This document shows, in pieces, positions 48,693 to 60,563 of a DNA stretch of 64,000 bases. The position numbers and the translations under genes were made by a program. Source of the DNA: Takifugu bimaculatus (lineage: Eukaryota > Chordata > Actinopteri > Tetraodontiformes > Tetraodontidae); assembly GCA_004026145.2 (NCBI GenBank), contig SWLE01000276.1, positions 74,501 to 138,500 of the forward strand, given 5' to 3'. A model generated the notes under the pieces. The model did not search any database. It was not told where the DNA came from and worked only from the letters and a program-made list of their open reading frames with translations. How positions within the stretch are numbered: position 1 is the first letter of the stretch; every line of letters starts with the position of its first letter.

Positions 48693-51600
48693 CTAGCTCA
48701 GCAGCTGGCGGATCTCCTTGTGCATGTGGCACAGGAAGTCCACGTACGAGGCCCCCCCGCTGGCGCTCTTGTCCTCCACCAGGAAGCGCTTGAAGATCAG
48801 CTCGCTGCGGTCTTCCTGTTTCACCACCGTCAGCTGCAGAGAGGAAGAGGAAGAGGGTGAGGAGGGGGGGAGAGAGGAGGAGGGTGAGGAGGGGGGGAGA
48901 GAGGAGGAGGGTGAGGAGGGGGGAGAGGAGGAGGAGGAGGGGGAGGAGGAGGAGGAGGGAGAGGAGGAGGAGGGGAGGAGGAGGAGGGAGAGGAAGAGGA
49001 GGGGGAGGAAGAGGAGCGGGAGGAGGAGGAGGGAGAGGAAGAGGAAGAGGGTGAGGAGGGGGGGAAAGGAGGAGGAGGGAGAGGAAGAGGAGGAGGGGGA
49101 GGAAGAGGAGGGAGAGGAAGAGGAGGGGGAGGTGGGGGAGCGGGAGGAGGAGGGTGAGGAAGAGGAGGAGGGTGAGGAAGAGGAGGAGGGGGAGGAAGAG
49201 GAGGAGGAGGAGGGTGACATGATGGCAACATGATGGCTAACGTTTCCGCTAGCGTTTCCGCTAGCGTTGACCTCTGACCTTCATGTATCGGGAGCGCTGG
49301 GCTCTGAAGGAGTGGATGAGCTCCCGCAGGCGTTGGGAATACGGGTTCTCCAGCACCGGCAGGCTGGTCTGAAACACAAGGTTTGGGTCTCATGCACGTG
49401 TGAAGCTGCCGCCAGGTCAGACGCAGTGATGTCACTTCCTCTCACCAAGCTGGAGTCGATCTGGCTGAAGCTCGACGTGCCGAAGATGCTGAGCAGCACC
49501 TCCTGCTGGACGCTGGCGCCCACCCACAGGAAGAGGCGCAGGCCCGTCTCCAGGAGGTAGACGCCGCCTTTGGACAGCCGCTCCTCCGAGTCTCTTATCG
49601 CCACCGGCAACGACCCGTTTTCCAGCTTCATCTAAAATAGTGCAGAAAAAAAGCTGTGGGTTCTGTTGTGTGCTGCCACCTGCTGGTCACAGTCTGAAGA
49701 GACCCGCTGGGTCTGTGACTCTCCCGCTGGGTCTGTAACTCTCCCACTGGGTCTGTAACCCTCCCCCTGGGTCTGTGACTCTCCCCCTGGGTCTGTGACT
49801 CTCCCCCTGGGTCTGTGACTCTCCCCCTGGGTCTGTAACCCTCCCACCGGGGTCTGTAACTCTCCCACCGGGGTCTGTAACTCTCCCACCGGGGTCTGTA
49901 ACTCTCCCCCTGGGTCTGTAACTCTCCCCCTGGGTCTGTAACCCTCCCCCTGGGTCTGTAACTCTCCCCCTGGATCTGTAACCCTCCCCCTGGGTCTGTA
50001 ACTCTCCCCCTGGGTCTGTAACTCTCCCCCTGGGGTCTGTAACCCTCCCCCTGGGTCTGTAACTCTCCCCCTGGGTCTGTAACTCTCCCCCTGGGTCTGT
50101 AACCCTCCCCCTGGGTCTGTAACTCTCCCCCTGGGTCTGTAACTCTCCCCCTGGGGTCTGTAACCCTCCCCCTGGGTCTGTAACTCTCCCCCTGGGTCTG
50201 TAACTCTCCCCCTGGGTCTGTAACTCTCCCCCTGGGTCTGTAACTCTCCCCCTGGGTCTGTAACCCTCCCCCTGGGTCTGTAACCCTCCCCCTGGGTCTG
50301 TAACTCTCCCCCTGGGTCTGTAACCCTCCCCCTGGGTCTGTAACTCTCCCCCTGGGTCTGTAACTCTCCCCCTGGGTCTGTAACCCTCCCCCTGGGTCTG
50401 TAACTCCCCCACAGACGCCGTCTCACCGCCGGCAGCAGTCGGGGGTAGAAGAAGACGTGGCTCTCCGAGACGTCCATGCCGCTGACCAGCTGCCTCAGGT
50501 AGGCCCGGTCGTCCAGGGAGACGTCGGCTCCAGGAAGCAGCACGTCGCTCTTCAGCACGCAGTTCAGGTAGACAGGAAGCAGCTTCATGCACTCGGGGAG
50601 GATCAACTGGGAACACGGGGGAAGCGTTAGCGCCGACCGGCGAGGATTCCTCGGAGACGGTTGGGATCTCAGTACCTGACCAGCAGAAGACGGACTCGCA
50701 CAGTTCTTCCTGTAACAGGCCAGGATCTGAGCACACTGGTTGACCAGCGTGTCCCTCACGGCCTTGGTGGGGTTGCTGAGGACGCCACGGAATGCTGCAA
50801 CACACAGAGACGCACACCTGAGCAGGAAGCACCCCGAGCAGGAAGCACCCCGAGCAGGAAGGAGCCTGAGCAGGAAGCACCCCGAGCAGGAAGGAGCCCG
50901 AGCAGGAAGGACCCTGAACAGGAAGCACCCCGAGCAGGAAGCACCCCGAACAGGAAGCACCCCGAACAGGAAGCACCCCGAACAGGAAGGAGCCTGAACA
51001 GGAAGCACCCCGAACAGGAAGGAGCCCAAACAGGAAGCACCCCGAACAGGAAGGAGCCCAAACAGGAAGCACCCCGAGCAGGAAGCACCCCGAACAGGAA
51101 GCACCCCGAGCAGGAAGCACCCCGAGCAGGAAGCACCCCGAGCAGGAAGGACCCCGAACAGGAAGGACCCTGAACAGGAAGGAGCCCGTCCCTCGCAGCT
51201 TCACGCCGTTGGCCAGGAACCTCCTGAATGGCGACAGGAAGCGGCGCGACTCACCGTATTTAGCGAAGTAGTTGATGATGGTGTCGGTCTCGCAGTTGCG
51301 GTAGAGGTCGGCCAGCTGGGAGCAGCAGCTCACCGCCATGTTGTGGATGCGGAGCCGGCGCTGGCCGCTGCAGCTGGTGTAGAGGACGGCGCACTGCGGG
51401 GACAGGACACACGCACCGTCAACGCCACGCCACGCCACGCCGGGAGCGTGGGCGCTCCTGGAGAGCGTGCACACCTGCATCAGAGCCCCCGTCTCCTCGC
51501 TCAGCTTGTCGTCGTGCTTGAACTCCACCGTCACGGCCTTGTCACAGTCCAGACCTGCCAGCTCCACGTCCGTGGTGTTGCTCATGAAGAAGGAGCCGTA

Positions 51601-54095
51601 GAAGTCCGTCGCTCGGATTCCTGCGGGGACAGGACGGGACGGCCGGGACAGGACAGGACGCATCGTGAAGTCCCGTGTTTTTGGGGAGTTGGGCGTCCCA
51701 GGAAAGGAAGTCCTACCTGTGCTGGTTCGCACCCTCATGACGGCGTCGAAGCCGATGAGCTTCTGAACGTCGCGGCGGAGATCGTTGAGGAACTGCTCCT
51801 TGTCCGTCTCAGCCTGGGGGGACAAAGGCAGCAAGTCTCAGCACTTGTCCTCCTGGTTATCAGAGCGTTTCAGGAAGGTCTCAGTAATGAGCAGGTGAGT
51901 CTGCTCTCACCTGGAAGTAGGTGTATTTATAGACAGAGCCTCCGGTGGACACAGGAACCACCCCTAACGTTGCCATGTCCACGTACTGGTTGGGAAAGAG
52001 GAAGAGGTCCACGCAGCAGCCCTGGGCCACGCAGTCCTTGGCCAGGCTGTTGTAGAAGCTGATCTGGGGCTGGAACAGAGCCTGAAGAAACCAGAATGAG
52101 TCCACGGGCGGTGGGAGGACACCACGCACGGGGGCGTTACCTTCTCCTTATCCGTGCCGATCAGCTTCTTGTCCTCCCTGTTTTTCAGTTTTCCAGGAGC
52201 TTCGGCGATGGGCAGAGAGGTGTGGAACACAAACAGCTTCCCAGCACAGTCGGCAGCCTGGGGAACCAGGACAAGGTCACGGGGACGCCAGGCTCGAACC
52301 CCGACCCCGACCCTAACCCTTTACCTTCAGGGCCTCCAGGCCGGCCTGGACCACGGGCCCAAAGACCGTCTCCGTCTCCCTGGTCTCTGCAAACATCTCA
52401 GGTATCTGATCCAGCAAGCTGGGGAGAGAGAGAACGCAGGAGAGTGTGCACGTGTGTCCACGCCACGGCGCCGGCGCCGCGCTCGGCGACCCACCTCTCG
52501 ATGACCAGGCGGCTCTCTTTGATGTTCACCAGGAAGCCGTCCAGGAGCGGGACGAAGGTGTCGGACACGTCCGAGACCACCAGCATCTGCGGCTGCGCCA
52601 GGCTCGACTTGACGTTGTAGAAGTGCAGAACCTTGTTGTAGGTGACGAAGCCCACCCGGACCGGCGAGTCCGCTTCGGGGTTCTCCCTGAGTCCACAAAG
52701 GGGGACACAGACGTGAGCGGCGGGTCCGGCCCCTCCCCCGGGCGCCATCGTGCGTCTGCGTACCTGGGCAGGTGGTCCAGGAGGGTCTTGAGCTCCTGGC
52801 ACACGATGGCGACCATCCCGCTCTTCACAGCGTTGTAGGACACATCGATGAGGAAGATGAAGGCCGGAGGCTGAGGAAGCTTGTTGTTCTGTTAAGGGAG
52901 AAGGAAGAGGATCATTAGCATGTCCAGGTACCAGGCCCGGCTCACACACACGGACCTCCGGGGGCTCCGGACCCACCTTACAGTAGTCCACAGTGGCCAG
53001 GAACTCGTAGCTGCCCAGCGACAGTTCTGGCCTCTCGTAGTAGTCCACCCTCTTCCCGGTGTGGTCCAGATGCTGGAAGTAATGTGGAGGCACTGTGGGC
53101 GGAACCAGCAGAACCCCGGTCAGCCCAGGTCCAGGTTCTGAGAGCCTGACTGGGTGGGAATGTGGCTCACCCTCTGTGACGCAGCTGCAGAAGCCACACT
53201 GGAAGCGGCGCCCCCCCTCCATGAACTGCATGTACGGACACATGTAGGCCTTGCAGCGGTTGCAGCGGATCGGCCCCCCCTCGCCGTGGTCCACCAGGTA
53301 CGGGGGGCTCTGAGCAGACCGAGCGATGACATCAGAGAGCACCAAGGACCTCAGTCCTGTTGGACATGAGCTCCACCCCCCCCCCCCCAACCCCCCCCAC
53401 CGGGATTATGCTGCTGACATTACAGGAACCATGTGACTAAAACTAATCTGAGGAGCTGTCACGCAGACCCAGACCCAGCGCCATCAAACCTGTGTGGTGG
53501 TGACATCAGACCCGTGATGTCACCACCTGGGGGGGGACCCACCGCGGGGGGGTCGGGGGTCGAGCGCTCACCTCGTCTGGCGGCAGCGTGCCCAGGGGCT
53601 TGATGACGGCGGCCAGGGGCACCTGGGACTGCTTGGCCATGTCGGCCGTGCAGGGCATGTTGTAGGCGGTGCAGCGGACGAAGCGGGGGCTGGCGTTACC
53701 TGCACACACCCAGCAGGTGGTAAAGAGAGAGCGGCTCGGCAAACAGAACCCAGCGGAACCAGAACCCACCTTGGTCTTTCACTTGGAAATGAGTGGTGAC
53801 CAGCGGAGGGGCCTGACCTCTGACCCCCGTGGTGAACGGTTCAGTGGTCTTGACCTTGTCGTCCTCGATGACCTGAATCTACGGAGCAGAGAAAGGGAGG
53901 AAACCTGAGTCATGTGACCCCAGTCATGTGACCCGCAGAGCCCCAGAACACCACCAGAACCCGCCCAAACATGGATGAGGAGGTCACAGTGGGGTCATGC
54001 TGCCTCACCAACACCAGGATGGGACGCACGCTGGGCGAGGTGACATCAGAGGGAGGACGGACTAAATGAGGGAGATGGAGCGACCCACATGCAGC

Positions 54096-54131
<36 letters not shown>

Positions 54132-57100
54132 GGGGGGGGGGGGCAGTCAATGATCCTAAAACAGATCCAGATCCATGAAACGCTCTGATCCACTGAAGCA
54201 GAGGAAACCAGAGCAGGATTGGGGGACGTGGCGGCTAAAAACGGCTAAAACCTACTAAACGTGCACGTTTAAGAGCTCTGGAGCAGAACTGAAGCCCCCC
54301 AGGGTCTAAAAGACCTCCACGTTCTGGTTTCAGCTTCTTCAGGGCGACTAAGCAACAGATTTAACGAAGCAAAGATCAGTTTTGGGGAGGAAGAGGCGGG
54401 AAAAGGGGGGGTCAGACATGCCATGAGGAGAGGGGGAAGCAGAGCCACACGGACACTTACTGGGCTGGGAATAGCGTCGGGATCTATTCTATGTCTGGAC
54501 CTCTGCACGGCCGGAACATCTGACGCCGGCTTTACATTCAACAGTGTCCAGCAAACAGTGGAAATATAAGAGAGGAGATTCAGAGAAGAAGAGAGCAAAA
54601 CTGTCTCCAGCCAGCCCTGGAGGACCCAGGAACCACCCCAGGAACCACCCCAGGAACCACCCCAGGTCCCAGGAACCACCCCAGGAACCACCCCAGGTCC
54701 CAGGAACCACCCCAGGTCCCCATGACATGAGAGTGGGAGAGGCTGGTCCTGCCAAGCCTCTGGAACATCACCCATAATAATCAGGCTTTGGTTCTGGAGG
54801 TTCTAGCAGCACCAGGAGGTGTGTGTTTACCGGGCTGGGGATGGCGTCTGGGTCCAGCCTCTTCTGTGCAGGGGGGGCCGGAGCTGGTGCTGGTCCTGGA
54901 GCTGGAGCCGGGCCCCCGTAGGGGGGCTGTCCGGGATAGGGGCCGGCGTATCCCGGCTGGGGGGCCCTGACGGGCCCAAACGCTCCTTTAAAGACACAGA
55001 TCGCAGTGAGACAGGAAGCAGCGACACAACAGGAAGTGTGTGTGGTGTTGAAGCCCCACCGTTCTGCTGGGGGGGGAACCCCCCCGGCGCCCCCTGCAGG
55101 GGCCCAGACAGGCCCGGCGCCCCCTGTGGGCCCGGGGGCAGGTGGTTGCTCTGAGCCATGGACGTAGGCGGCATGTGACCACTGGAAGGGGGGGGGGCCC
55201 GAGTGGTACGGCGATGGCTGGGAGGGAGGGGGCTGCTGGGGGGGCATTTGGCCGTAATGGCCAGAGGACAGCGAAGTAGGGGGGGGCCCAGAGGGGGGAA
55301 AGGATCCAGGCTGAGAGGATGGAGGGGGCGCTCTCGGTGGAAAAGAGCCCTGAGCCGGAGGGGGGGGGCCAGACAGGAACGCAGCTTGGCTGACAGGTGG
55401 AGGTGCGGAGAAGGGGGGCTGCGGGGCGGGGGCCTGGCTGGGCGGAGGCACGGAGGAGTGAGAAGGGGGGGGGGAAGGTCTGCTGCGAGGCCGGGGGGGT
55501 GAACTGCTGCTGTGAAGTCGGGGGGGCAGCAGCGGCGAAGGGATGCTGGGGGGGACATGGCGGGCCCCGGTAATATTGCTGAGAAGGAGCACTGGGACTG
55601 GGGGGGGGCAGCGGGGCAGAGGAGCTGGGGGGGGGCGCAGCTGAGTAGGCTGTACTGGCAGGAGCTTCGGAGCGGTGGGGGGGCGCTGCAGAGAACCAGA
55701 GACACATGGTTAAGAGTCGCCCGAACCCCCCCCCAACATGACCCAGGCCACAACTGTACCGTAATCCGGCCCTGCAGCAGCTGGCGCTCCAGATGTGATC
55801 TGCATCGCTGTCATGTGATTGGTGACCTGTTGCATGCTGGGAGGACCATAGTGGTGGGGGTAGGTGGCCCCCGCCAGAGTCACGGCTCCCTGGCTGTACT
55901 GCTGCGGTCTGGAGACAGAGCAGCGCACGTGTCAGCGCCTGGTCACGTGCACAACAGTGAGCAGACGCCTCACAGGACACATGCGCTTACCTGGGGGGGG
56001 GCTGTGTCATGGGGGGGGGTCCATTCTGCACGTTGGCTGGACTGTGGCTGTACTGGTTCAACGGTTGAGCTGCTGGAGCTGGGGGAGCCCCGGAGGTGGG
56101 GGGGCCCCTGGATGGACCTGCGAGGGATGGAAATGCCTTAGTTACACAGGTGACACGGGGGGGGCACATGGGGGGGGCACAGCAGCAACGAATCCACCAG
56201 CAGATTCCACCTGCATCAACCAACGTTTGCAGGAGCCGCTCGTTGGGGTTAGCGGCTGGAGCGATTAGCATTAAAGACGTTAGCACAGAACCGTGATTAG
56301 CTCAACATTAAAGACGTTAGCACAGAACCGTGTTTAGCTCAACATTAAAGACGCTAGCACAGAACCGTGGTTAGCTCAACATTAAAGACGTTAGCACAGA
56401 ACCATGGTTAGCTCAACATTAAAGACGTTAGCACAGAACCGTGTTTAGCTCAACATTAAAGACGTTAGCACAGAACCGTGGTTAGCTCAACATTAAAGAC
56501 GCTAGCACAGAACCGTGGTTAGCCCAACATTAAAGACGCTAGCACAGAACCGTGGTTAGCTCAACATTAAAGACGCTAGCACAGAACCGCGGTTAGCTCA
56601 ACATTAAAGACGTTAGCACAGAACCGTGTTTAGCTCAACATTAAAGACGTTAGCACAGAACCGCGGTTAGCTCAACATTAAAGACGTTAGCACAGAATCG
56701 CGGTTAGCTCAACATTAAAGACGTTAGCACAGAACCGCGGTTAGCTCAACATTAAAGACGTTAGCACAGAACCGCGGTTAGCTCAACATTAAAGACGTTA
56801 GCACAGAACCGCGATTAGCTCAACATTAACTACGGTGAACTACGACCCCGTCGCTCAAGAAACTCGTATCAGATTGAACGGCACATTTGGAAACGTCCTG
56901 AACCGGACTGGGGACCCGATTCTGGAACAGTCCACAGAACTGCAGGTCCAGGCGCCACGGCGGCGGCGAGACTGTGGCCTTTTGGACGGAGGAACAGCAG
57001 CGACACCACTGACGTTAGCAAGAAACGACGGGGCGAGAGAGGCTGAGCAACAAGAGGAGGCAGTTACCCAGGTCAAGGGGGGAGGACAGGTCAGAGGCCG

Positions 57101-57432
57101 GGGGGGCCACAGCCTTAGAGGGAAAGCTGGTGAAAGCGGAATAACCTGGAATACAAGAGAAGAAGAAAAGTGCCAAGAGGAGGGAAAACGGAAGGAAACG
57201 GAAAGAGAAAGGTGAGAAATGATCCGGGTGGTGGCAGCAGCACATCTGGAATCACAACGACCCAAGACAAACCTTGCTGGGGGGGCCCCGGCTGGTAGGC
57301 TGAGGCGGGGCCGTTGTAGGGCGCGTACGGCGCGGGGTAGCCCCCATCCAGAGGGGGGTAGCTGGGCTGGCCGTAGCCAGGGGGGGGCGGACCGTACTGG
57401 GAGGCCATCGGAGCGTGCTGGTCTACATTCAT
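48693..57432 (-). CDS. sec24c: Sec24C, COPII coat cargo adaptor, full-length gene
   Basis: Starts at 57432 ([14 protein letters not shown], as in Sec24C) and ends at 48693 ([11 protein letters not shown]). N-terminal proline-rich exons 57432-57273, 56117-55991, 55908-55760, 55685-55060 and 54985-54831 ([11 protein letters not shown]); mini exon 54502-54461; 53878-53770; 53699-53572; zinc finger 53309-53171 (CNRCKAYMC...CGFC); 53092-52977; then trunk, helical and gelsolin exons 52888-52764, 52686-52495, 52418-52325, 52257-52141, 52081-51911, 51813-51717, 51620-51475, 51393-51255, 50794-50676, 50606-50427, 49631-49446, 49368-49279 and 48833-48693. It binds Sec23 and selects cargo at ER exit sites. 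The neighbour synpo2l supports Sec24C rather than Sec24D. Two runs of ten G inside 55685-55060 shift the frame as given. Confidence 0.93.
48843..49213. repeat. GGA/GAA polypurine tract (unit 2)
   Basis: Short version of the unit 1 tract in the last intron of sec24c. Confidence 0.92.
49672..49686 (-). promoter_or_regulatory. CTCF-like motif, opposite orientation to the array (unit 2)
   Basis: Same minus-strand CCAGCAGGTGGCAGC as in unit 1, about 2.2 kb from the 18-copy array. Confidence 0.45.
49705..50405. repeat. 20-base minisatellite in a sec24c intron (unit 2)
   Basis: About 35 copies of the CCCCCTGGGTCTGTAACTCT unit. Confidence 0.93.
50820..51185. repeat. 16-base minisatellite in a sec24c intron (unit 2)
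   Basis: About 23 copies of AGCAGGAAGCACCCCG and variants. Confidence 0.93.
54100..54128. repeat. TG microsatellite in a sec24c intron
   Basis: About 14 TG units followed by a G-run. Confidence 0.85.
54620..54725. repeat. short minisatellite CCCCAGGAACCA in a sec24c intron
   Basis: About eight copies of a 12-base unit with GTCCCAGG variants, next to the mini exon. Confidence 0.8.
56230..56830. repeat. 37-base minisatellite in a sec24c intron
   Basis: About 16 copies of a 37-base unit beginning TTAGCTCAACATTAAAGACG and ending AGAACCGYGG. It lies between the first two proline-rich exons and is not part of the duplicated unit. Confidence 0.92.
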
Positions 57433-57518
57433 CCTCAGTTCATCCCGAAATCTGGGAAAATAACAGGAACAGTTCAGAGGTACTGACGGGACGGATCCAG
57501 GAGAGCCTGTCCCCAACA

Positions 57519-57596
57519 CACACACACACACGCACACACACCACACACACGCACACCACACACACACACACACACACACACCACACACACACACAC
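57519..57596. repeat. CA microsatellite in a sec24c intron
   Basis: Interrupted CA tract (CACACACAC with CACGCA and ACACCACA breaks). Confidence 0.85.
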
Positions 57597-57974
57597 TTGC
57601 TAAAGGAACCAGATGAAAAAAGCTAATTAAACCTAATTCTGCTGGACAGAAGATTCTGGTCCTGAAGATCAAACAGCAAATATGTTGATGAAGATTCTGA
57701 CAGCTTGCTTTGATGCTACAGCCTCCTCCTGTACTAGTAACCCATAGTAACCTACTCTACCAGTAACCCATAGTAACCTACTCTAATAGTAACCTACTCT
57801 AATAGTAACCTACTCTAATAGTAACCCACTATACTAGTAGCCTTGTCGTCCTCCCTGATTCTCCAACAGAACCAGATTCTGTTCCTGCTTCAGGACCTCC
57901 CATATTTGTCTGGTCCACAATGTGGGACAGAAGTTAAACCAAGAACCACCAGGTTGGTTAGAACACCAAGGCGT

Positions 57975-58095
57975 TTCTACAGGCGACTCGACAGGTGATT
58001 CTACAGGCGACTCGACAGGTGATTCTACAGGTGATTCTACAGGCGACTCGACAGGTGATTCTACAGGTGAGTCTACAGGCAACTTTACCGGCGAT
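57975..58095. repeat. 12/24-base minisatellite in sec24c intron 1
   Basis: About ten units of GATTCTACAGGY and GACTCGACAGGY alternating. It translates as a GDST repeat that is not a protein. Confidence 0.85.
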
Positions 58096-58924
58096 TCTAC
58101 AGATCTGACCAACTTTAATCCATCGGGATCAACTGACAGACAAACACGGATGCTGAATAATTCAGCGGTACAGGTGCGACACCGAGAAACACAATCGCTG
58201 GAGCCCAGCAGCTCGTTAGTATTCCGGGCCTACTTTGACCCACATCTGTTCCCGGCAGCAGGTCGTGGGAGGTTTTAAAGTTCGGTCTAAAGCGCTCCCA
58301 GAGTTTACCAGACGCGACTAACTAGGGTAACTAGGGTAGTAACTTCAAATATGTGAGCAGGTTTAAGGTGCGATAGTGGGAAACGCGTTATGAAGCCCGT
58401 GCCGCAATGCTCGCTAGCTAGCGTTAGCAAGGAAAGATACCAACAAAACCAAAAAGTAGAAGACGCCAAACACTCACACGCCAAAAAGCCTGGTGAATCA
58501 CCTGTAGAATCACCTGGGGTCCCAAACATCCCAAATAATAGTTTGAAAACTACTTGCGTGAGGGGCCACACTACTAGAACCGTGATGACAGCAGTTTTGG
58601 TCAAATCAGCTGTGACCCAGCCGGACCATCCGGGGGTAGCAACCGTTAGCCTCCTCAGATTAGCTACAGCACAGCGAAGCTAGGCTAGGCTAGTTCATCG
58701 GCAGCGGCTAGCGTTAGCAATCCCAGCAAACGCTAATATTTCTCAATCGAACCGGGCAAAGACGACACGCTGAGCGTTTGGAAACCGAGACATACCTCCC
58801 GAGTGTTGTAGATGTCAAGAAAAGCCCTTATTCTGGGTAGACGGTGAAACCCGTGACCGAAGAGTAAAGTCGATGTCGTCCCGGGGTGTCTCACTAATCC
58901 CTTCTCGGTATCAGAAGCGGACAT

Positions 58925-60331
58925 TCAGCGGAACTGCTGCAGCGCTGTGCCACGTCCACATCCGGACAGCGCGGAGCCACTTCCGGCGCAGTCCCCGCCC
59001 CCAGAGCGCGAGCTCAGAAGTGAGCGTGTGAGTCTCTAATACATTTAATCACCTTCCGGGCTGCTGCTGCGCAAAGTGTCCGAATTCTACGTTGTTAGCG
59101 CAGCTCCACCTGTTCCGGTGTCACCTGTTGTTCCCCAGAGAGATTCACTGAAAGAGTGGAGTCAAAACATCGAGTGACCCAGGAGCTTAGCTGCTAGCTG
59201 CTGCTGCTATTGCTACTACTACTGCTAGCTGCTGCTGCTACTGCTACTACTACTGCTAGCTGCTGCTGCTGTAGCTGCTGCTACTACTACTGCTGCTGCT
59301 ACTACTACTGCTACTACTGCTGCTGCTACTACTACTGCTGCTACTACTGCTACTACTACTGCTGCTGCTACTACTACTGCTAGCTGCTGCTGCTACTGCT
59401 ACTACTACTGCTGCTGTAGCTGCTGCTACTACTACTGCTGCTGCTACTGCTACTACTACTACTGCTGCTGCTACTACTACTACTGCTGCTACTACTGCTA
59501 CTACTACTGCTGCTGCTACTACTGCTGCTGCTACTACTGCTACTACTGCTGCTGCTACTACTACTACTGCTGCTACTACTGCTGCTGCTACTACTGCTAC
59601 TACTACTGCTGCTGCTGCTACTACTACTGCTACTGCTGCTACTACTACTACTGCTGCTGCTGCTACTACTACTGCTGCTGCTACTACTACTGCTACTACT
59701 ACTACTGCTGCTACTACTGCTACTACTACTGCTGCTGCTACTACTACTGCTACTACTGCTGCTGCTACTACTACTGCTACTACTGCTGCTACTACTGCTG
59801 CTGCTACTACTGCTACTACTACTACTGCTGCTGCTGCTACTAATAACACCAATGTTAATAACAACAACAACAATAATAACAACACTAACAATAACAATAT
59901 CAATAACAACAACAATATAATTCAATATAATATAATTCAACTATAATTCCCCCCCCCCCCATAAACAAGGTCATGTGTAGCTGGCTCAGTTTGGGTGATG
60001 CTGTTTAATCAAGAGGCTTTAGCCATAAAGCAGCTTCACCTCTGTATCTGCTGCTGCGCAGGTGTGTCACAGTGTGCTGGGAAATGCACCTTTTGATGGC
60101 ACAAATGATCAACTTTAAACTTTAATGAACATTCAAGACCACTGGGAAGCTGTTGAACTGGGAAATTCCCAGAACATTCCTGCCTCCCCCCGGACATTAA
60201 AGACTCACCTGTGGCTGCTGGCCAGCCGTCTGTGTGGGGGTCAGGGGGGGCTGTCTCGCTGGTTATTTCTGGAGGGTATCAGCCAGCTTCCCCTCCTCTA
60301 CAGAGTGCTCAAGAGTGGCATGGCAAGTGTT

Positions 60332-60372
<41 letters not shown>

Positions 60373-60563
60373 CTCGCTTTGACCCCGCAGACACAGCATT
60401 CCAGTGTAATCAGGAAAGCCAGCCACCCCTTGTCTCCTGGAAGGCGGAGTCTTGAGGAGGAGGCGGGGTCTTGGAGGGGAGGCGGGGTTTTGGGGAGGAG
60501 CCTCTGAGTGATGAAGGCACCTGAGCGGCTCCACACACACAACACAGCGGGCTGTGAGCAGGG
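58925..60563. other. divergent intergenic region, sec24c / synpo2l
   Basis: GC-rich 5' flank of sec24c (58940-59030), then the large GCT/ACT repeat, an AAC/AAT-rich run to 59940 and a C-run at 59949, then the 5' flank of synpo2l with a CA repeat at 60338-60371. No gene is seen. Confidence 0.6.
59190..59840. repeat. 650-base GCT/ACT trinucleotide tract
   Basis: An almost unbroken mix of GCT and ACT triplets. It lacks stops in some frames and yields false poly-Ser, poly-Ala/Val frames on the minus strand. Confidence 0.95.

Larger units (their letters stand above)
33499..52888. repeat. tandem duplication unit 2, joined to the intact 5' half of sec24c
   Basis: The second copy of the unit is collinear with 9313-33498. 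It is shorter (about 19.4 kb against 24.2 kb) because it lacks 3.1 kb of the ERV, the 558-base solo LTR, the 299-base hAT MITE and much minisatellite sequence. It has about 0.9 kb of PYD-RING-coiled-coil sequence that unit 1 has lost. At its right end it runs on into the unique 5' half of sec24c. Confidence 0.9.
57452..58924 (-). other. sec24c 5' UTR exon and first intron
   Basis: The start-codon exon begins at about 57451 after an AG, so at least one non-coding exon lies further right. CpG-rich sequence at 58740-58990 is the likely first exon and promoter. A 63-codon frame starting at 58924 may be a 5' UTR reading frame; I do not take it as the Sec24 start. Confidence 0.5.

Noticed and set aside
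58733..58924. 63-codon minus-strand ORF as the true Sec24 N terminus
   Set aside because: It has no resemblance to Sec24, and the downstream MNVDQ start matches the Sec24C family.
59256..59940. Poly-Ser and poly-Ala/Val ORFs of about 200 codons
   Set aside because: Direct translation of the GCT/ACT triplet tract with no start context or neighbouring exons.
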